From NCBI RefSeq assembly GCF_003967195.1, contig NZ_AP018725.1, positions 1,674,001 to 1,738,000 on the forward strand: 64,000 nucleotides of DNA, in the 5' to 3' direction. Position 1 is the stretch's first letter; the number at the start of each line of letters is the position of its first letter. Position numbers and translations under genes: made by a program. Shown in pieces: positions 1 through 11,150 of the stretch. Origin of the DNA: Sulfuriflexus mobilis (lineage in GTDB: Bacteria; Pseudomonadota; Gammaproteobacteria; AKS1). The notes below the pieces were generated by a model. The model searched no databases. It worked only from the letters and a program-made list of their open reading frames with translations, and was not told the origin of the DNA.

Positions 1-121
1 TCACCGTCAGGGTACCATAGGGAAAATCACGACCGGTCACGGCATAGACCGCGTTAGAGACCGCAAAACGCAACACCGCACCCAGGGCACCGCCGGCGGC
101 AATAAAGAGTAACTGTGACAT
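1..121 (-). CDS. crcB: Fluoride channel CrcB/FluC, N-terminal fragment
   Basis: The first 40 residues of a small inner-membrane fluoride exporter are visible; the rest runs off the window. The reverse strand starts at the ATG ending at 121 and reads MSQLLFIAAGGALGAVLRFA, followed by a YPYGTL-like stretch (here FPYGTLTV). The glycine-rich first helix with GGxxGAxxRF is characteristic of CrcB. It lies 5 bp downstream of rarA on the same strand and is probably cotranscribed with it. Family identity rests only on the N-terminus. Confidence 0.85.
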   Translation of the reverse strand, partial: MSQLLFIAAGGALGAVLRFAVSNAVYAVTGRDFPYGTLTV

Positions 122-126
122 AGACC

Positions 127-1464
127 TTAGCCCCCCGGCTTGTTGTCTTTTTTGTATTGCGCATCAAGCTCGCGCAAGTGTTGCATCTTAGCGGCGATCT
201 TTTCTTCCAGCCCGCGTGGCACCGGCGTGTAGTAGACACGTGGCCCAAGCTCATCGGGGAAATAATTTTCGCCCGCAGCATAACCATCCGGCTCATCGTG
301 CGCGTAACGGTAGGCCTGGCCGTAGTCGAGCTCTTTCATCAACTTGGTCGGTGCGTTACGCAGTTGCAAGGGCACCTCATAGGTACCGCTTTCCCTCACA
401 TCGGCCATAGCCATGTTGAAGGCCTTGTATACCGCATTACTCTTTGGCGCCACGGCAAGATACAACACGGCCTGTGCCAGTGCCAGGTCCCCTTCCGGAC
501 TGCCGAGGCGCTCGACCGTATCCCAGGCATTCAGGCATATTTGTAACGCACGCGGGTCGGCATTGCCGATATCTTCCGAGGCCATACGCACGACACGGCG
601 GGCAAGATATAAAGGCTCGCAGCCACCATCGAGCATACGCGCCAGCCAGTATAGCGCGCCATCGGCCGAGGAACCGCGTACCGATTTATGCAAGGCCGAT
701 ATCTGATCGTAAAAGACCTCACCGCCCTTGTCGAAACGGCGCACGCCTCCGGCCACGACCTCCTTGATAATCTCATCACTGACTACCGCCTCGTCACTCA
801 GGTCGGTGATGATCTCAAGCAGGTTCAGGGCCCGACGCGCATCGCCATCCGCGGCCTGCACCAACAACAAGAGTTGATCATCACGCATCGCGGATGGCGA
901 ATAACCCAGACCCTGCTCAGGGTCTTCGAGCGCGTGACGCAGGATGCGTAACAACTCCCCTTCTTCATGTCGGCGCAGGACATAAACACGCGAACGTGAT
1001 AACAGAGCATTATTCAGTTCAAAGGAGGGGTTCTCGGTGGTCGCGCCGATAAATATCAAGGTACCGTCTTCAACGTAAGGCAGGAAGGCATCCTGTTGCG
1101 CCTTGTTAAAGCGATGTACCTCATCAACAAACAATACGGTCTGCTTGCCACTGGCCTGGCGTTGCTTGGCCTGGTCGACCGCGGCACGAATATCCTTGAC
1201 CCCGGATAACACCGCCGACAGGCTCAAAAACTCGGCACCGCAATAATTCGCCAGCATGCGTGCCAAGGTAGTCTTGCCAGTGCCGGGTGGTCCCCAGAAT
1301 ACCATCGAGTGCAAGGCGCCGGATTCAATCGCAATGCGTAGCGGCTTGCCCTCAGCGAGCAAGTGGCTCTGGCCAAAAAAGTAATCAAGATGGTGTGGGC
1401 GCATGCGGTCGGCCAGTGGCTGACCGATATCCGGGGTTTGCGCTGAAAAGAGATCGGGCTTCAT
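127..1464 (-). CDS. rarA: Replication-associated recombination protein RarA (MgsA)
   Basis: AAA+ ATPase of the clamp-loader-like RarA family, which acts at stalled replication forks. The 445-residue protein has Walker A GPPGTGKT at about residues 58-65, Walker B VLFVDEVHRF at about 110-119, and a sensor-type GATTENPSFE segment, all typical of RarA/MgsA/WRNIP1. Length is normal for the family. It follows lolA by 27 bp and precedes crcB by 5 bp, so ftsK-lolA-rarA-crcB looks like one transcription unit; ftsK-lolA-rarA is a common gammaproteobacterial order. Confidence 0.95.
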   Translation of the reverse strand: MKPDLFSAQTPDIGQPLADRMRPHHLDYFFGQSHLLAEGKPLRIAIESGALHSMVFWGPPGTGKTTLARMLANYCGAEFLSLSAVLSGVKDIRAAVDQAKQRQASGKQTVLFVDEVHRFNKAQQDAFLPYVEDGTLIFIGATTENPSFELNNALLSRSRVYVLRRHEEGELLRILRHALEDPEQGLGYSPSAMRDDQLLLLVQAADGDARRALNLLEIITDLSDEAVVSDEIIKEVVAGGVRRFDKGGEVFYDQISALHKSVRGSSADGALYWLARMLDGGCEPLYLARRVVRMASEDIGNADPRALQICLNAWDTVERLGSPEGDLALAQAVLYLAVAPKSNAVYKAFNMAMADVRESGTYEVPLQLRNAPTKLMKELDYGQAYRYAHDEPDGYAAGENYFPDELGPRVYYTPVPRGLEEKIAAKMQHLRELDAQYKKDNKPGG

Positions 1465-1491
1465 ATAAGCCTATGCCGGAAAACGCACAAC

Positions 1492-2106
1492 TTACTCACC
1501 AATGACATCCACACCCTGTGGCGGCACAAAATCAAATTGCGCAGGGTTGAGTTCGGGGTTACGCTCAATATTGGTGAAACTGATTCGGGTCAACTGGCCA
1601 AAGCTGTCCTGCAGCTCCATGCGTTTAAGATTATGTTCGTCAAAACCCAGTACCAGCTTTTCAAAACCGGTCTCTTTATTCTTCGGCGTCAACTCGACCC
1701 AGGCAAGTTCATGTTCCATGCCCAGTTCACGGATGCTGAAGTTGTCTTCAATCTTCGTCTTACTGCTGAGTAACAAGGCCGGTGTATTATCGAGTGCCGC
1801 GTCCATCTTTCGCACCGTGACCTGTTCAAGGTCAACATCATACAGCCAGACCTTCTCACCATTGGCAACGATCAACTGCTGGTAAGGCTTCTGGTAGTCC
1901 CAGCGGAAGCGTCCGGGGCGAGATAGCAGCATGATACCACTGGTCTGTTGCAGAGCTTTGTTCTGCGAGTCCAGCACCTGCTGGGTAAAATCGGCACGCA
2001 CCGACGTCACATCATTAAAAAATGCCTGCAGGCGCTCACCGGCAACACCGGCCAGCGATGGCAGGGGCAGTAATAACAGCAATACACAAAACAATCTTTT
2101 CATCAT
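1492..2106 (-). CDS. lolA: Outer-membrane lipoprotein carrier LolA
   Basis: Periplasmic chaperone that takes lipoproteins from LolCDE to LolB. The 204-residue product begins with a clear signal peptide ([20 protein letters not shown]), followed by the LolA fold with ADFTQQVLDSQ near the mature N-terminus and a PGRFRWDYQKPYQQLIV segment that is a hallmark of the family. Its ATG overlaps the ftsK stop by one base (TAATG), so translation is probably coupled to ftsK. A second ATG one codon later is equally possible as the start. Confidence 0.95.
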   Translation of the reverse strand: MMKRLFCVLLLLLPLPSLAGVAGERLQAFFNDVTSVRADFTQQVLDSQNKALQQTSGIMLLSRPGRFRWDYQKPYQQLIVANGEKVWLYDVDLEQVTVRKMDAALDNTPALLLSSKTKIEDNFSIRELGMEHELAWVELTPKNKETGFEKLVLGFDEHNLKRMELQDSFGQLTRISFTNIERNPELNPAQFDFVPPQGVDVIGE

Positions 2107-4412
2107 TAGCCTTTCGGTGGCCGTGGCGCGATCACCTCGCGCTGGCCGTTACTTTGAACTTCACTGACAACCCCGGCGAGTTCCATCTCTTCGATCATAC
2201 GCGCCGCGCGGTTATAACCGACCTTCAGACGACGTTGCAGACCCGAGATCGAGGCACGACGTGACTCGGTGATAATCGCCACAGCCTGGTCGTAGAGGGG
2301 GTCCATTTCATCACCACTGCCACCTTCAGAGGGCGTCAGTCCCGGCACACCATCACCACTGCTTTCACTGGTAATCGCATCGAGGTAATCCGGCTCACCC
2401 TTACTCTTCAGGTTATCAACGACCTTGTGCACTTCCTCATCAGAAACAAAGGCTCCATGGATACGCGTCGGCACGCCGGTACCGGGCGCCATGTAAAGCA
2501 TGTCACCATGACCGAGTAGTTGCTCTGCCCCACCCTGGTCAAGGATCGTCCGCGAATCGATCTTGGTCGAGACCTGGAAGGCCACCCGCGTCGGGATGTT
2601 GGCCTTGATCAAACCCGTGATCACATCCACCGAGGGGCGTTGCGTGGCAAGAATCAAATGAATACCGGAGGCACGGGCCTTTTGCGCCAGACGTGCGATC
2701 AACTCCTCGACCTTTTTGCCGACCATCATCATCATGTCGGCCAGCTCATCAATTATGACCACGATAAAAGGCAGGTGTTCCAGCATCGGGGCTTCTTCAT
2801 CGAGGCCTTCTGCCGCGACGAAGGTCGGGTCAGGAATGGGTTCGCCCCTGTCGATCGCCTCTTTTACCTTACGGTTATAACTGGTCAGGTGCCGCACCCC
2901 GAGCGCGGCCATGAGTTTATACCGGCGTTCCATCTCTGCGACACACCAGCGCAGAGCGTTCGCGGCATCCTTCATATCGGTCACCACGGGCGTTAACAGA
3001 TGTGGAATACCTTCGTAGATCGACAACTCGAGCATCTTCGGGTCGACCATGATGAGACGCACATCATGCGGCGTGGCGTTATAAAGCAAACTCAGGATCA
3101 TGGCGTTAATCGCCACCGACTTACCGGAACCAGTCGTGCCCGCTACCAGCAGGTGCGGCATCTTCGCCAGGTCGACCACTACCGGATAACCGGCAATGTC
3201 CTTACCCATCGCCAGTGACAGTTTCGAGTCATGGCTTTCGTATTCTTTCGAGTTGACGATCTCGCGCAGGCGTACAATCTCACGTATTTCGTTTGGCACC
3301 TCAAGACCGATCACCGACTTACCGGGGATCACTTCAACAACCCGTACACTGACTATCGACATGGCACGCGCCAGGTCCTTGTCGAGGTTACTGATCTTAC
3401 TGGCCTTCAAACCGGGTGCCGGCTGTAACTCAAAGCGCGTGATCACGGGGCCGGGATGCACGGCAACGACTTCAACCTCAACACCGAAGTCCTGCAGCTT
3501 TAGTTCCACCAACCGCGACATGGCCTCAAGGGCCTCATTCGATAACTTGTTTTCAACCACCTTTGGCAGGTCGAGCAACGACAACGGCGGCAGCGGTGTA
3601 TCATCGGCGGTGTCGAATAACGGCACCTGGCGTTCACGTTCGGCGCGCACCCCAGGCTCAGGCAAGATCACCACCGGTTCAATGCGCGGTGGTTTGCGTG
3701 TCTCGATCCTGCGCTTGACCACCTCGACCGTATCATTACGTTTAATGCGTGCCCGACGGCCCTGCAGGTATTCACGGAAACGCGCTGCCTGCTCGCGTGA
3801 CAGGCTGAGCAGCATCAGTGTGTACTTGCCAGTCACGTCCATGAGCCTGAACCATGACAGGCCGGTAAACAGGGTCACCCCGGTGAGAAACAGGGCCAGC
3901 AGGAATAGCGTCGCACCGAGAAAGCTGAACAGTCCCACCAGGCCGTTACCGGCCAGGTCACCGAGGATCCCGCCGGGATTGAGTGGCAGGGCCAGTTCGG
4001 GCTGCTGTACGTGCAGGGTCGCCAGACCCGCCCCAGCACCGAGGGTGAGCAGAAAACCAACTGCACGCAGGACAAACTGCCGGGTGTTGAAGCCCACGGT
4101 CAAATTACGCCCCTGGAATAACAGCCAGCCACTGTAGACAACCATGATCGGGAACAGGTAGGCCATCAGGCCGAACAAATACAGGAAAATATCGGCAAAC
4201 AGCGCCCCGGCGATACCACCGGCGTTATTGACACTGCCCGGCTGACTGGCGCTGTGCGACCAGCCAGGGTCTGAGACCTTGTAGGTCAGCAGGCAGAGCA
4301 ACAGGTAGACACCGATGGCCCCCAGCACCAGCAGGCTGCCCTCGCGCAGGCCGCGATGGTGGTTAATCGTGCTCTCGTTTGCCGTGGATTGTGTGCGTTT
4401 TGCCTGGGCCAA
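2106..4412 (-). CDS. ftsK: DNA translocase FtsK
   Basis: Septal DNA pump that segregates chromosome termini and activates XerCD at dif. The 768-residue protein has an N-terminal membrane domain with about four hydrophobic segments (residues 28-45, 72-100, 115-135, 158-185), a short linker, and the motor domain with Walker A GTTGSGKS at about 425-432. A C-terminal winged-helix gamma domain contains [23 protein letters not shown]. The linker is far shorter than the roughly 600-residue linker of E. coli FtsK, as in many non-enteric gammaproteobacteria. It is the first gene of the ftsK-lolA-rarA-crcB unit. Confidence 0.96.
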   Translation of the reverse strand: MAQAKRTQSTANESTINHHRGLREGSLLVLGAIGVYLLLCLLTYKVSDPGWSHSASQPGSVNNAGGIAGALFADIFLYLFGLMAYLFPIMVVYSGWLLFQGRNLTVGFNTRQFVLRAVGFLLTLGAGAGLATLHVQQPELALPLNPGGILGDLAGNGLVGLFSFLGATLFLLALFLTGVTLFTGLSWFRLMDVTGKYTLMLLSLSREQAARFREYLQGRRARIKRNDTVEVVKRRIETRKPPRIEPVVILPEPGVRAERERQVPLFDTADDTPLPPLSLLDLPKVVENKLSNEALEAMSRLVELKLQDFGVEVEVVAVHPGPVITRFELQPAPGLKASKISNLDKDLARAMSIVSVRVVEVIPGKSVIGLEVPNEIREIVRLREIVNSKEYESHDSKLSLAMGKDIAGYPVVVDLAKMPHLLVAGTTGSGKSVAINAMILSLLYNATPHDVRLIMVDPKMLELSIYEGIPHLLTPVVTDMKDAANALRWCVAEMERRYKLMAALGVRHLTSYNRKVKEAIDRGEPIPDPTFVAAEGLDEEAPMLEHLPFIVVIIDELADMMMMVGKKVEELIARLAQKARASGIHLILATQRPSVDVITGLIKANIPTRVAFQVSTKIDSRTILDQGGAEQLLGHGDMLYMAPGTGVPTRIHGAFVSDEEVHKVVDNLKSKGEPDYLDAITSESSGDGVPGLTPSEGGSGDEMDPLYDQAVAIITESRRASISGLQRRLKVGYNRAARMIEEMELAGVVSEVQSNGQREVIAPRPPKG

Positions 4413-4585
4413 GTGGGGTACCGTTATGACAAATATAAAAGAAGAGGTTTTTTAGTGTCAGTCGTTTTACATTACTGACACTTATGATGCTTTTATTTAT
4501 GTAACTTTCTTAATCTTAACGAGTTTTATTCAATAAGACCATCCCTGTGCCCATCTCCGGATGGGTTATTGCCTTTCCGGCCTGT
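4413..4585. promoter_or_regulatory. ftsK upstream region with an 8-bp inverted repeat
   Basis: AT-rich 173-bp gap between ald and ftsK, both on the minus strand. It contains the perfect inverted repeat GTGTCAGT / ACTGACAC with an 11-base spacer (about 4454-4480), only about 45 bp from the ftsK start. This could be an operator or a transcript hairpin; no T-run follows on either strand in terminator position. Closer to ald two small GC-rich hairpins are present (for example CCCATC-N4-GATGGG near 4550). I see no convincing promoter boxes. Confidence 0.35.
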
Positions 4586-5641
4586 TCAGGCCCGCAGCGC
4601 TGGGTGCACCACCTTACCCGCCTCGACGTTCACCGCCCCGAGCAGGACCGGGTCCTCACGCCATTCCGGTGTGCAGAGTCGCCCCAGCCACGGCAAGATC
4701 GCCGCTGACAGGGCCTGCGAGGCACTCCTCGGCACCGCCCCCGGCATGTTCGTGACCCCAAAATGGGTCACCCCATACCGCTCGAAGGTCGGCTGGCTGT
4801 AATCTGTGGGCCGCGTGGTCTCGATGCAACCGCCCTGATCCACGGCGATGTCGACAATCACACTGCCCGGCTGCATGGTCTTGACCATGGCCTCACTGAC
4901 GAGGTGCGTGGCCTTTTGACCGGGGATGAGGATCGCCCCAACCAGCAGGTCTGCGCCCTGCACGGCCTCGGCGATACTCTCGCCATAGCTGTGCAGGCCG
5001 GTGACGTTGTCGCCGAGGGCCCGCATCTCGGCCAGTTTGTCGCGATTACGGTCAAATACGGTCACCTCGGCACCGAGCGCGGCGGCCACACGTGCGGCAT
5101 TGCCCCCGGCGACACCGGCCCCAAGCACCACGACCCTGCCCCGCTCGACGCCGGGCAGTCCCCCCAGCAACAGGCCCTTACCGCCCTGTGGCCGATGTAG
5201 CAGGTTACTGCCTATCTGCACCGACAGGCGTCCGGCGATATCGCTCATCGGTGCCAGCAGCGGCAGCTGCCGGTCTACTGCCACGGTTTCAAAGCCAATC
5301 GCGGTCAGGCCAATGACCTGTAGTTGCCGGGTCAGCTCCGGCAGGGCCGCCAGGTGCAGGTAGGAAAATACCAGGTGCCTGGCGGTCAGGTGTTCAAGGT
5401 CTGCGGCCACCGGTTCCTTAACCTTGACCACGAGGCGTGAACGAGCATACAACTCGGCGGCGTCTTCAACCACCCGTGCCCCGGCCTGTGTATAGGCCGC
5501 ATCGGCATAGCCGCTGGCCTGTCCGGCACCGGCCTCGACAAACACCGTATGGCCGAGACGGCACAGGTCGGCGACCGCCGCCGGCACCAGGGCCACACGG
5601 CCCTCGAGCACCTTGATCTCCCTCGGGACACCAATATCCAT
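4586..5641 (-). CDS. ald: Alanine dehydrogenase
   Basis: NAD-dependent interconversion of alanine and pyruvate plus ammonia. The 351-residue protein starts MDIGVPREIKVLEGRVAL, the typical N-terminus of the alanine dehydrogenase/PNT family. It has a catalytic VKVKEP segment near residue 75, the Rossmann motif VVVLGAGVAGGNAAR at about 169-183, and a C-terminal THFGVTNMPGAVPRSAS block conserved in Ald. It is slightly shorter than the usual 360-372 residues. The start is supported by a strong GGAGG ribosome binding site. It stands alone on the minus strand, divergent from trxB. Confidence 0.92.
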   Translation of the reverse strand: MDIGVPREIKVLEGRVALVPAAVADLCRLGHTVFVEAGAGQASGYADAAYTQAGARVVEDAAELYARSRLVVKVKEPVAADLEHLTARHLVFSYLHLAALPELTRQLQVIGLTAIGFETVAVDRQLPLLAPMSDIAGRLSVQIGSNLLHRPQGGKGLLLGGLPGVERGRVVVLGAGVAGGNAARVAAALGAEVTVFDRNRDKLAEMRALGDNVTGLHSYGESIAEAVQGADLLVGAILIPGQKATHLVSEAMVKTMQPGSVIVDIAVDQGGCIETTRPTDYSQPTFERYGVTHFGVTNMPGAVPRSASQALSAAILPWLGRLCTPEWREDPVLLGAVNVEAGKVVHPALRA

Positions 5642-5797
5642 TCACCACCTCCATCATTGTATCGAGTTATACCGCCTGACCGACTTTACCGCTCGCCGGG
5701 CTTTCCGTACCATAGCGTTCAGGAACTTCCCTATAGTTTGCACCTCCAACCGTAGACGAACAACCACGGTTTTTTTTCAAACGGAGACACCATATAA

Positions 5798-6763
<966 letters not shown>

Positions 6764-6781
6764 ACCACCATTGCATTAAAC

Positions 6782-6810
6782 AAAAAAGCCCTGCAATGCA
6801 GGGCTTTTTT
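6782..6810. terminator. Intrinsic terminator after trxB
   Basis: The perfect stem GCCCTGC / GCAGGGC is flanked by A6 on the left and T6 on the right, so it can end transcription of trxB and also from the opposite side, where the minus-strand histidine kinase gene converges on trxB and ends at 6854. Confidence 0.9.
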
Positions 6811-6853
6811 GATCTAATTCATGCGTTTTTTACGTGGGACCTGTCATTAATTT

Positions 6854-8053
6854 TTATTTAATTAACGGCAACTTAAAATAAAACGTTGTCTTTTCGCCTG
6901 AAATGGATTCAAAGCCAACCAGCCCTTGTTGCGCCTCTATAATTAACTTACTTATATTTAAACCCAAACCCGTACCGGGCAACTTGTTATTATTTTTATT
7001 ATTAAGTTGTTTAAACTTCATGAACAATAACTCTTGATGCTCAACCGGGATACCCGGGCCATGATCGGTTATTTCGACAACGGCATAGCCCTCTTCAACT
7101 TTAAGATTGATTATAATTTCATCATCCCTATGCGTGAACTTTGCCGCATTAGAAATAAAATTACTCATCACCTGCAGCAATCTATGCTCATCTCCATAAA
7201 TCCATAAACAATCATCGACTGGATGCTGAAGCGTTAGGGTAGTATGGCATTCCCTGCAATACTGCTCATTCAGCTCTGTCGATTTTTTCAGCAAACTGAT
7301 TATGTTCAGCCGCTCTCTATGGAGTTCTATTTTTCCAGATTCAAATTTAGCGATGTCCAGAATGTCATTGACGAGTCCAAGCAAACGTTCAGCATTACGA
7401 AAGGAGATATCAACCAATTGTTGTTGCTCCTTTAATTTTCCAACTTTGCTATTCAGTAATAATGACAGCGAACCATAAAGTGCCGTCAATGGCGTTCGTA
7501 ATTCATGACTCACCATTGAGACAAACTCGTCTTTGGCATGGTCCAGAATTTGAAGCTCCTTTAATTTAAGCCTTAATTCCAACTGGCTCACCACTTGCCG
7601 CGCCAATGCCTTGAGGGCATCTTTTTGATTCTGTGAAAGTGTTCGCGCCTGATTGCCTATCACACACAGGGTGCCCAGCTTTTGATTATCACTCATAATC
7701 AACGGCGCACCCGCATAGAACTCAACATGCGGCCCACCGGTGACCAGGGGATTATCAATAAATCTCTCGTCCTTACTGGAATCCTCAACCACCATGATAT
7801 CGTCGCCAAGAATGGCGTGTGCACAGAACGCGAACTCGCGGGGTGTTTCGCGGGCCTTCAGGCCATAGTGTGATTTAAACCATTGTCGATCACGGTCAAC
7901 CAGGCTCACCAAGGCAATGGGGGTACGGCAAATTTCCGCCGCCAGCATGGTCAGGTCGTCATACGCCTGCTCTTCAAGCGTATCAAGAATACCCAGTTCA
8001 TATAATTTGCGAAGACGATCTTCTTCGTTGTCGGGAATATCCGCTGCTATCAT
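6854..8053 (-). CDS. GAF-domain sensor histidine kinase
   Basis: Soluble sensor kinase of 399 residues with no transmembrane segments. A GAF domain covers about residues 20-165 (ALVSLVDRDRQWFKSHYGL, then FAFCAHAI and YAGAPL motifs). A HisKA domain has the phospho-acceptor H183 in VSHELRTPLT, and an HATPase domain has DHGPGIP and GTGLGLNISK near the C-terminus. There is no receiver domain and no response regulator beside it, so it is an orphan kinase. The GAF type is common in light, redox or small-molecule sensing, but the ligand cannot be read from sequence. Base composition is visibly more AT-rich than trxB, hinting at later acquisition. Confidence 0.88.
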   Translation of the reverse strand: MIAADIPDNEEDRLRKLYELGILDTLEEQAYDDLTMLAAEICRTPIALVSLVDRDRQWFKSHYGLKARETPREFAFCAHAILGDDIMVVEDSSKDERFIDNPLVTGGPHVEFYAGAPLIMSDNQKLGTLCVIGNQARTLSQNQKDALKALARQVVSQLELRLKLKELQILDHAKDEFVSMVSHELRTPLTALYGSLSLLLNSKVGKLKEQQQLVDISFRNAERLLGLVNDILDIAKFESGKIELHRERLNIISLLKKSTELNEQYCRECHTTLTLQHPVDDCLWIYGDEHRLLQVMSNFISNAAKFTHRDDEIIINLKVEEGYAVVEITDHGPGIPVEHQELLFMKFKQLNNKNNNKLPGTGLGLNISKLIIEAQQGLVGFESISGEKTTFYFKLPLIK

Positions 8054-8251
8054 TTCGTGACTGCCTGGATGATATTAAATACACCTATTGACTGCGGCCT
8101 CGATGCGCGTCAATAAAAGGTCTATTAGTGTAGTCACTTGCAAGACAGCTTGTCTATTAACATATTATTAGTCCGTTATTTCATCATTTGTACACCTAAT
8201 ACATTTAACCTTTAAGAAAGCATGGTCAAAGGCTGTTGCTGAGACGCAAAA

Positions 8252-8710
8252 TTATTGTGCCGGCTCTTCAAACTTAACCGGCTCAGGTGATGTCCGCCTG
8301 ATTACGACAGTACCCGCAAGTTTGTCGTGCCAGCCCTGTTTACGCTTATCAATACCCACCCATATGATGCCCAGCATGAGCGGGATAATTGAAACATAAT
8401 AAGCAAGATAACGGCCTATGAACTGCCCCGTAGACGGCTTACCGCCCGTCCGCGCATCAACAATAGTGAGCTGGGTTGCCATCTTGCCCGGTGTGGCTGA
8501 TTTATACACCCAGAAAACAATAACCGCGACCATGGGCAGGAGATAATTTAGCAACACATCCCAAGTACCTTTAAAAAAACTTTCATCGAGCCAATAATCG
8601 ACGCCATAGATAGCGGTCAGGATCGGCGCAATGATAAAGAACACCAGAATAGTATCGATGATGGCCGCGCCTGTTCTAATCCAAAACCCGGCATATTGTT
8701 GTTCGATCAT
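8252..8710 (-). CDS. RDD family membrane protein
   Basis: Small integral membrane protein of 152 residues with three hydrophobic helices. The N-terminal segment GFWIRTGAAIIDTILVFFII carries the conserved Arg and Asp, and TPGKMATQLTIVDARTGGKPS is the usual RDD-family signature between helices 2 and 3. The C-terminal part has IDKRKQGWHDKLAGTVVI. The start is supported by GGGAG seven bases upstream. Function is unknown for most RDD proteins; transport has been suggested for some. Confidence 0.85.
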   Translation of the reverse strand: MIEQQYAGFWIRTGAAIIDTILVFFIIAPILTAIYGVDYWLDESFFKGTWDVLLNYLLPMVAVIVFWVYKSATPGKMATQLTIVDARTGGKPSTGQFIGRYLAYYVSIIPLMLGIIWVGIDKRKQGWHDKLAGTVVIRRTSPEPVKFEEPAQ

Positions 8711-9041
8711 ATATCAACTCCCTTTATGGAATAACGATCTGAACTCACATGCATGCGAAGCATGTCGCGTGAAGTGTATTGTTAGATCTGACGACTTGCC
8801 TAGCTATTTCTCTCCACAATGCATGCATTAAACTCAGGCTTCTTCGCCATGATCCTGTCGCAGTAAATAGGCTTTAATTTTCAGCAAACACAGGCAACCT
8901 GCTTGCCCCCCCCTCTTTATAACTGTCTATTTGTTATTTATTGTTATCAACCTACATAAACATACCCGATAACCTGCTAATTACAAGGTCTTATGGTTAA
9001 TTCCATTTGTCACCGCGCCGCTTTACTGCTGAAATAGCCCC
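8711..9041. other. Gene-free 331-bp region
   Basis: Divergent intergenic region between the RDD gene and the FemAB-like gene. It is AT-rich toward the right (runs such as ttgttatttattgttatca). It holds short palindromes (CATGCATG near 8750, ATGCATGCAT near 8820) and a C9-like homopolymer near 8906-8914. I see no convincing small gene, terminator or RNA structure. Promoters for both flanking genes presumably lie here. Confidence 0.4.
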
Positions 9042-10178
9042 ATGCAAGCCCTTGTTCACTCCTCTCTCTCTGCCATTGATGCCAGCGACTGGAACGCCCT
9101 GGTCGGTGAGACCAACCCGTTCCTGCGTTATGAGTTCCTGCACGCCCTCGAGGCACACGACTGCCTGCGGCTCTGGGGCTGGTTGCCACAGTACCTGTGC
9201 GTGTTTGAGGGGGAGCAGCTGGTCGGCGCCGCACCGATGTATTTAAAGGATAACTCCTACGGCGAGTTTGTGTTCGACTGGGCCTGGGCCGAGGCCTATG
9301 CCCGCCACGGCCTGCAGTATTACCCGAAGCTGGTCGTCGCCGTGCCCTATACCCCGGTGACGGGTCAGCGCCTGCTGGTGAATGCCAACCACCCACAGGC
9401 CGATCTTATTCGCCATGCCCTGCACGAGGGTGCGCTGTCGCATGCGAAGCAACTCGAGGTCTCCTCCCTGCACTGGTTGTTTACCAATGAGGCCGACACC
9501 GACTTTCTCGAACAGCAAGGCCTGATGCGACGCACGGGTTGCCAGTTCCACTGGCACAACGCCGGTTACCAGAGGTTTGATGATTACCTCGCCGTACTGA
9601 CCTCGAAAAAACGCAAACAGGTACGTCGTGAACGGCGGTTGGTTGACGAGGCCGGGATCGAGGTGGAACTCTTGCATGGCCGTGACACCACCGAGGCGCA
9701 TTGGGAGACCTTCTATGAATTTTATTGCTCGACCTTTGCGCGCAAGAGTGGCCACCCGACCCTGAGCAAGGCCTTCTTTATTGCCCTGAGCCAGGACATG
9801 CCCGATGCGGTGGTGCTGGTGCTGGCCAAACACGAGGGCCGTTATGTGGCAGGCACCTTTAACCTGCGTGGCAGCAATGCGCTGTTTGGTCGCCACTGGG
9901 GCTGCCACGAGTCGTTTTCCGGCCTGCACTTTGAGCTGTGTTACTACCGCCTGATTGATTACTGCATTGAACACGGTCTGGCGCGCTTCGAGGCCGGTGC
10001 CCAGGGCGAGCACAAGATCAGCCGCGGTTTCCTGCCACAGGCAACGTGGTCGGCCCACTGGCTGGCACACCCGGACTTCAGTGACGCGGTCTCGAACTTC
10101 CTTAAGCACGAACACGGTGGCATGCAGGATTATATGCAGGTACTGAATGAACACAGCCCTTATAAAACAAATAAATAG
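9042..10178 (+). CDS. FemAB-like GNAT acyltransferase (peptidoglycan-type, DUF482)
   Basis: The 378-residue cytosolic protein belongs to the FemAB-like family with two GNAT folds. Supporting segments are NPFLRYEFLHALE near residue 27, the conserved KLVVAVPYTPVTGQRLL block near 105, a KRKQVRRERR basic motif near 190, and LFGRHWGCHESFSGLHFELCYYRLIDYCIEHG near 290, followed by GAQGEHKISRGF. These are shared by proteobacterial proteins annotated as peptidoglycan biosynthesis or GNAT enzymes; the substrate is not established. It is the first of a rightward series with aat and ate, but a weak terminator separates them. Confidence 0.85.
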   Translation: MQALVHSSLSAIDASDWNALVGETNPFLRYEFLHALEAHDCLRLWGWLPQYLCVFEGEQLVGAAPMYLKDNSYGEFVFDWAWAEAYARHGLQYYPKLVVAVPYTPVTGQRLLVNANHPQADLIRHALHEGALSHAKQLEVSSLHWLFTNEADTDFLEQQGLMRRTGCQFHWHNAGYQRFDDYLAVLTSKKRKQVRRERRLVDEAGIEVELLHGRDTTEAHWETFYEFYCSTFARKSGHPTLSKAFFIALSQDMPDAVVLVLAKHEGRYVAGTFNLRGSNALFGRHWGCHESFSGLHFELCYYRLIDYCIEHGLARFEAGAQGEHKISRGFLPQATWSAHWLAHPDFSDAVSNFLKHEHGGMQDYMQVLNEHSPYKTNK

Positions 10179-10300
10179 GTAAAATTTCAGGCCTCCTTGT
10201 TTCAGTGCGAGACGGATGGCCGTGAGGCTATCAAGACAGCCGCAAGACCTGACCGTGCGGAAGAGCCAGAATGCCCGTAAACACCGACCTCTGTGACGTA

Positions 10301-10330
10301 AAAAACCTCCTTATCGAAGGCTTTTTTTGT
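10301..10330 (+). terminator. Possible terminator after the FemAB-like gene
   Basis: A6 and T7 tracts flank a short CCTT-ATCG-AAGG hairpin. The stem is imperfect, with mismatches between the GC core and the A/T arms, so this is a weak candidate. Confidence 0.4.
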
Positions 10331-10406
10331 ATCCCCGATGCCCTGGCCTTGCGTTATGATAGCCATGCAGGCAAACAGTATATGATGAGACATCGACGAC
10401 GACGGC

Positions 10407-11150
10407 ATGGCAATAAATTCATCCATTGAGAGTTTGTACTGGCTATCACCTGATGATGACGAGGTGGCCTTCCCGCCCGTAGACCTGGCCCTGCGCGAGC
10501 CAGATGGCCTGCTCGCCTTTGGCGGCAGCCTCTCGGTGCAACGTTTACTGCATGCCTACCAACAAGGAATTTTTCCCTGGTATAGCGAGGGCCAGCCGAT
10601 CATGTGGTGGTCGCCCGACCCGCGCATGGTGTTGTTCCCTGCAGATTTGAAGGTCTCACGCAGCCTGCGTAAAACGCTTAAGAAGAAATACTACACACTG
10701 ACACTGGATACGGCCTTTGCCGAGGTGGTTGAGGCTTGTGCGGCACCACGTAAGGATGATGCCGGTACCTGGATCACCGATGATATGAAAAATGCCTACA
10801 AGGAACTGTACCGGCAAGGCCATGCACATTCAGTCGAAGTCTGGCTCGGTGAGGAACTCGTTGGCGGGCTTTATGGTGTGGCTATCGGTACGGTGTTCTT
10901 CGGCGAGTCCATGTTTGCACGCCGCAGTGATACCTCCAAGCTGGCCTTTGTCTACCTTGTGCAACAACTCAAACGTTGGGGCTATAGCCTGATCGATTGC
11001 CAGGTATATTCCGCCCATCTGGCCTCACTCGGCGCGATAAACATCCCGCGCGCCGCCTTTGTATCTTTGCTCAATGCGCATTGCCATGAAGCTGTCCATG
11101 GCGGCCATACTGGCCCCTGGCAGTTTGATAACGATTTTCAGGTGCTGTGA
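10407..11150 (+). CDS. aat: Leucyl/phenylalanyl-tRNA-protein transferase
   Basis: Adds Leu or Phe to proteins with N-terminal Lys or Arg, making ClpS/ClpAP degradation signals. The 247-residue protein carries the family motifs [45 protein letters not shown] and [19 protein letters not shown]. It overlaps the ate start, so the two N-degron transferases are translationally coupled. clpS and clpA, which encode the recognition and unfolding components, lie 2-4 kb downstream, placing the whole N-degron pathway in one neighbourhood. Confidence 0.97.
   Translation: MAINSSIESLYWLSPDDDEVAFPPVDLALREPDGLLAFGGSLSVQRLLHAYQQGIFPWYSEGQPIMWWSPDPRMVLFPADLKVSRSLRKTLKKKYYTLTLDTAFAEVVEACAAPRKDDAGTWITDDMKNAYKELYRQGHAHSVEVWLGEELVGGLYGVAIGTVFFGESMFARRSDTSKLAFVYLVQQLKRWGYSLIDCQVYSAHLASLGAINIPRAAFVSLLNAHCHEAVHGGHTGPWQFDNDFQVL

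Noticed and set aside
3196-4137. Long open frame (313 codons) opposite ftsK
   Set aside because: It is fully antisense to a well-supported FtsK, has a Ser/Arg-rich low-complexity composition typical of shadow frames, and no ribosome site.
6854-8053. Horizontal transfer of the GAF kinase
   Set aside because: AT-richness is visible but no mobile gene or repeat flanks it, so I mention it only as a hint.
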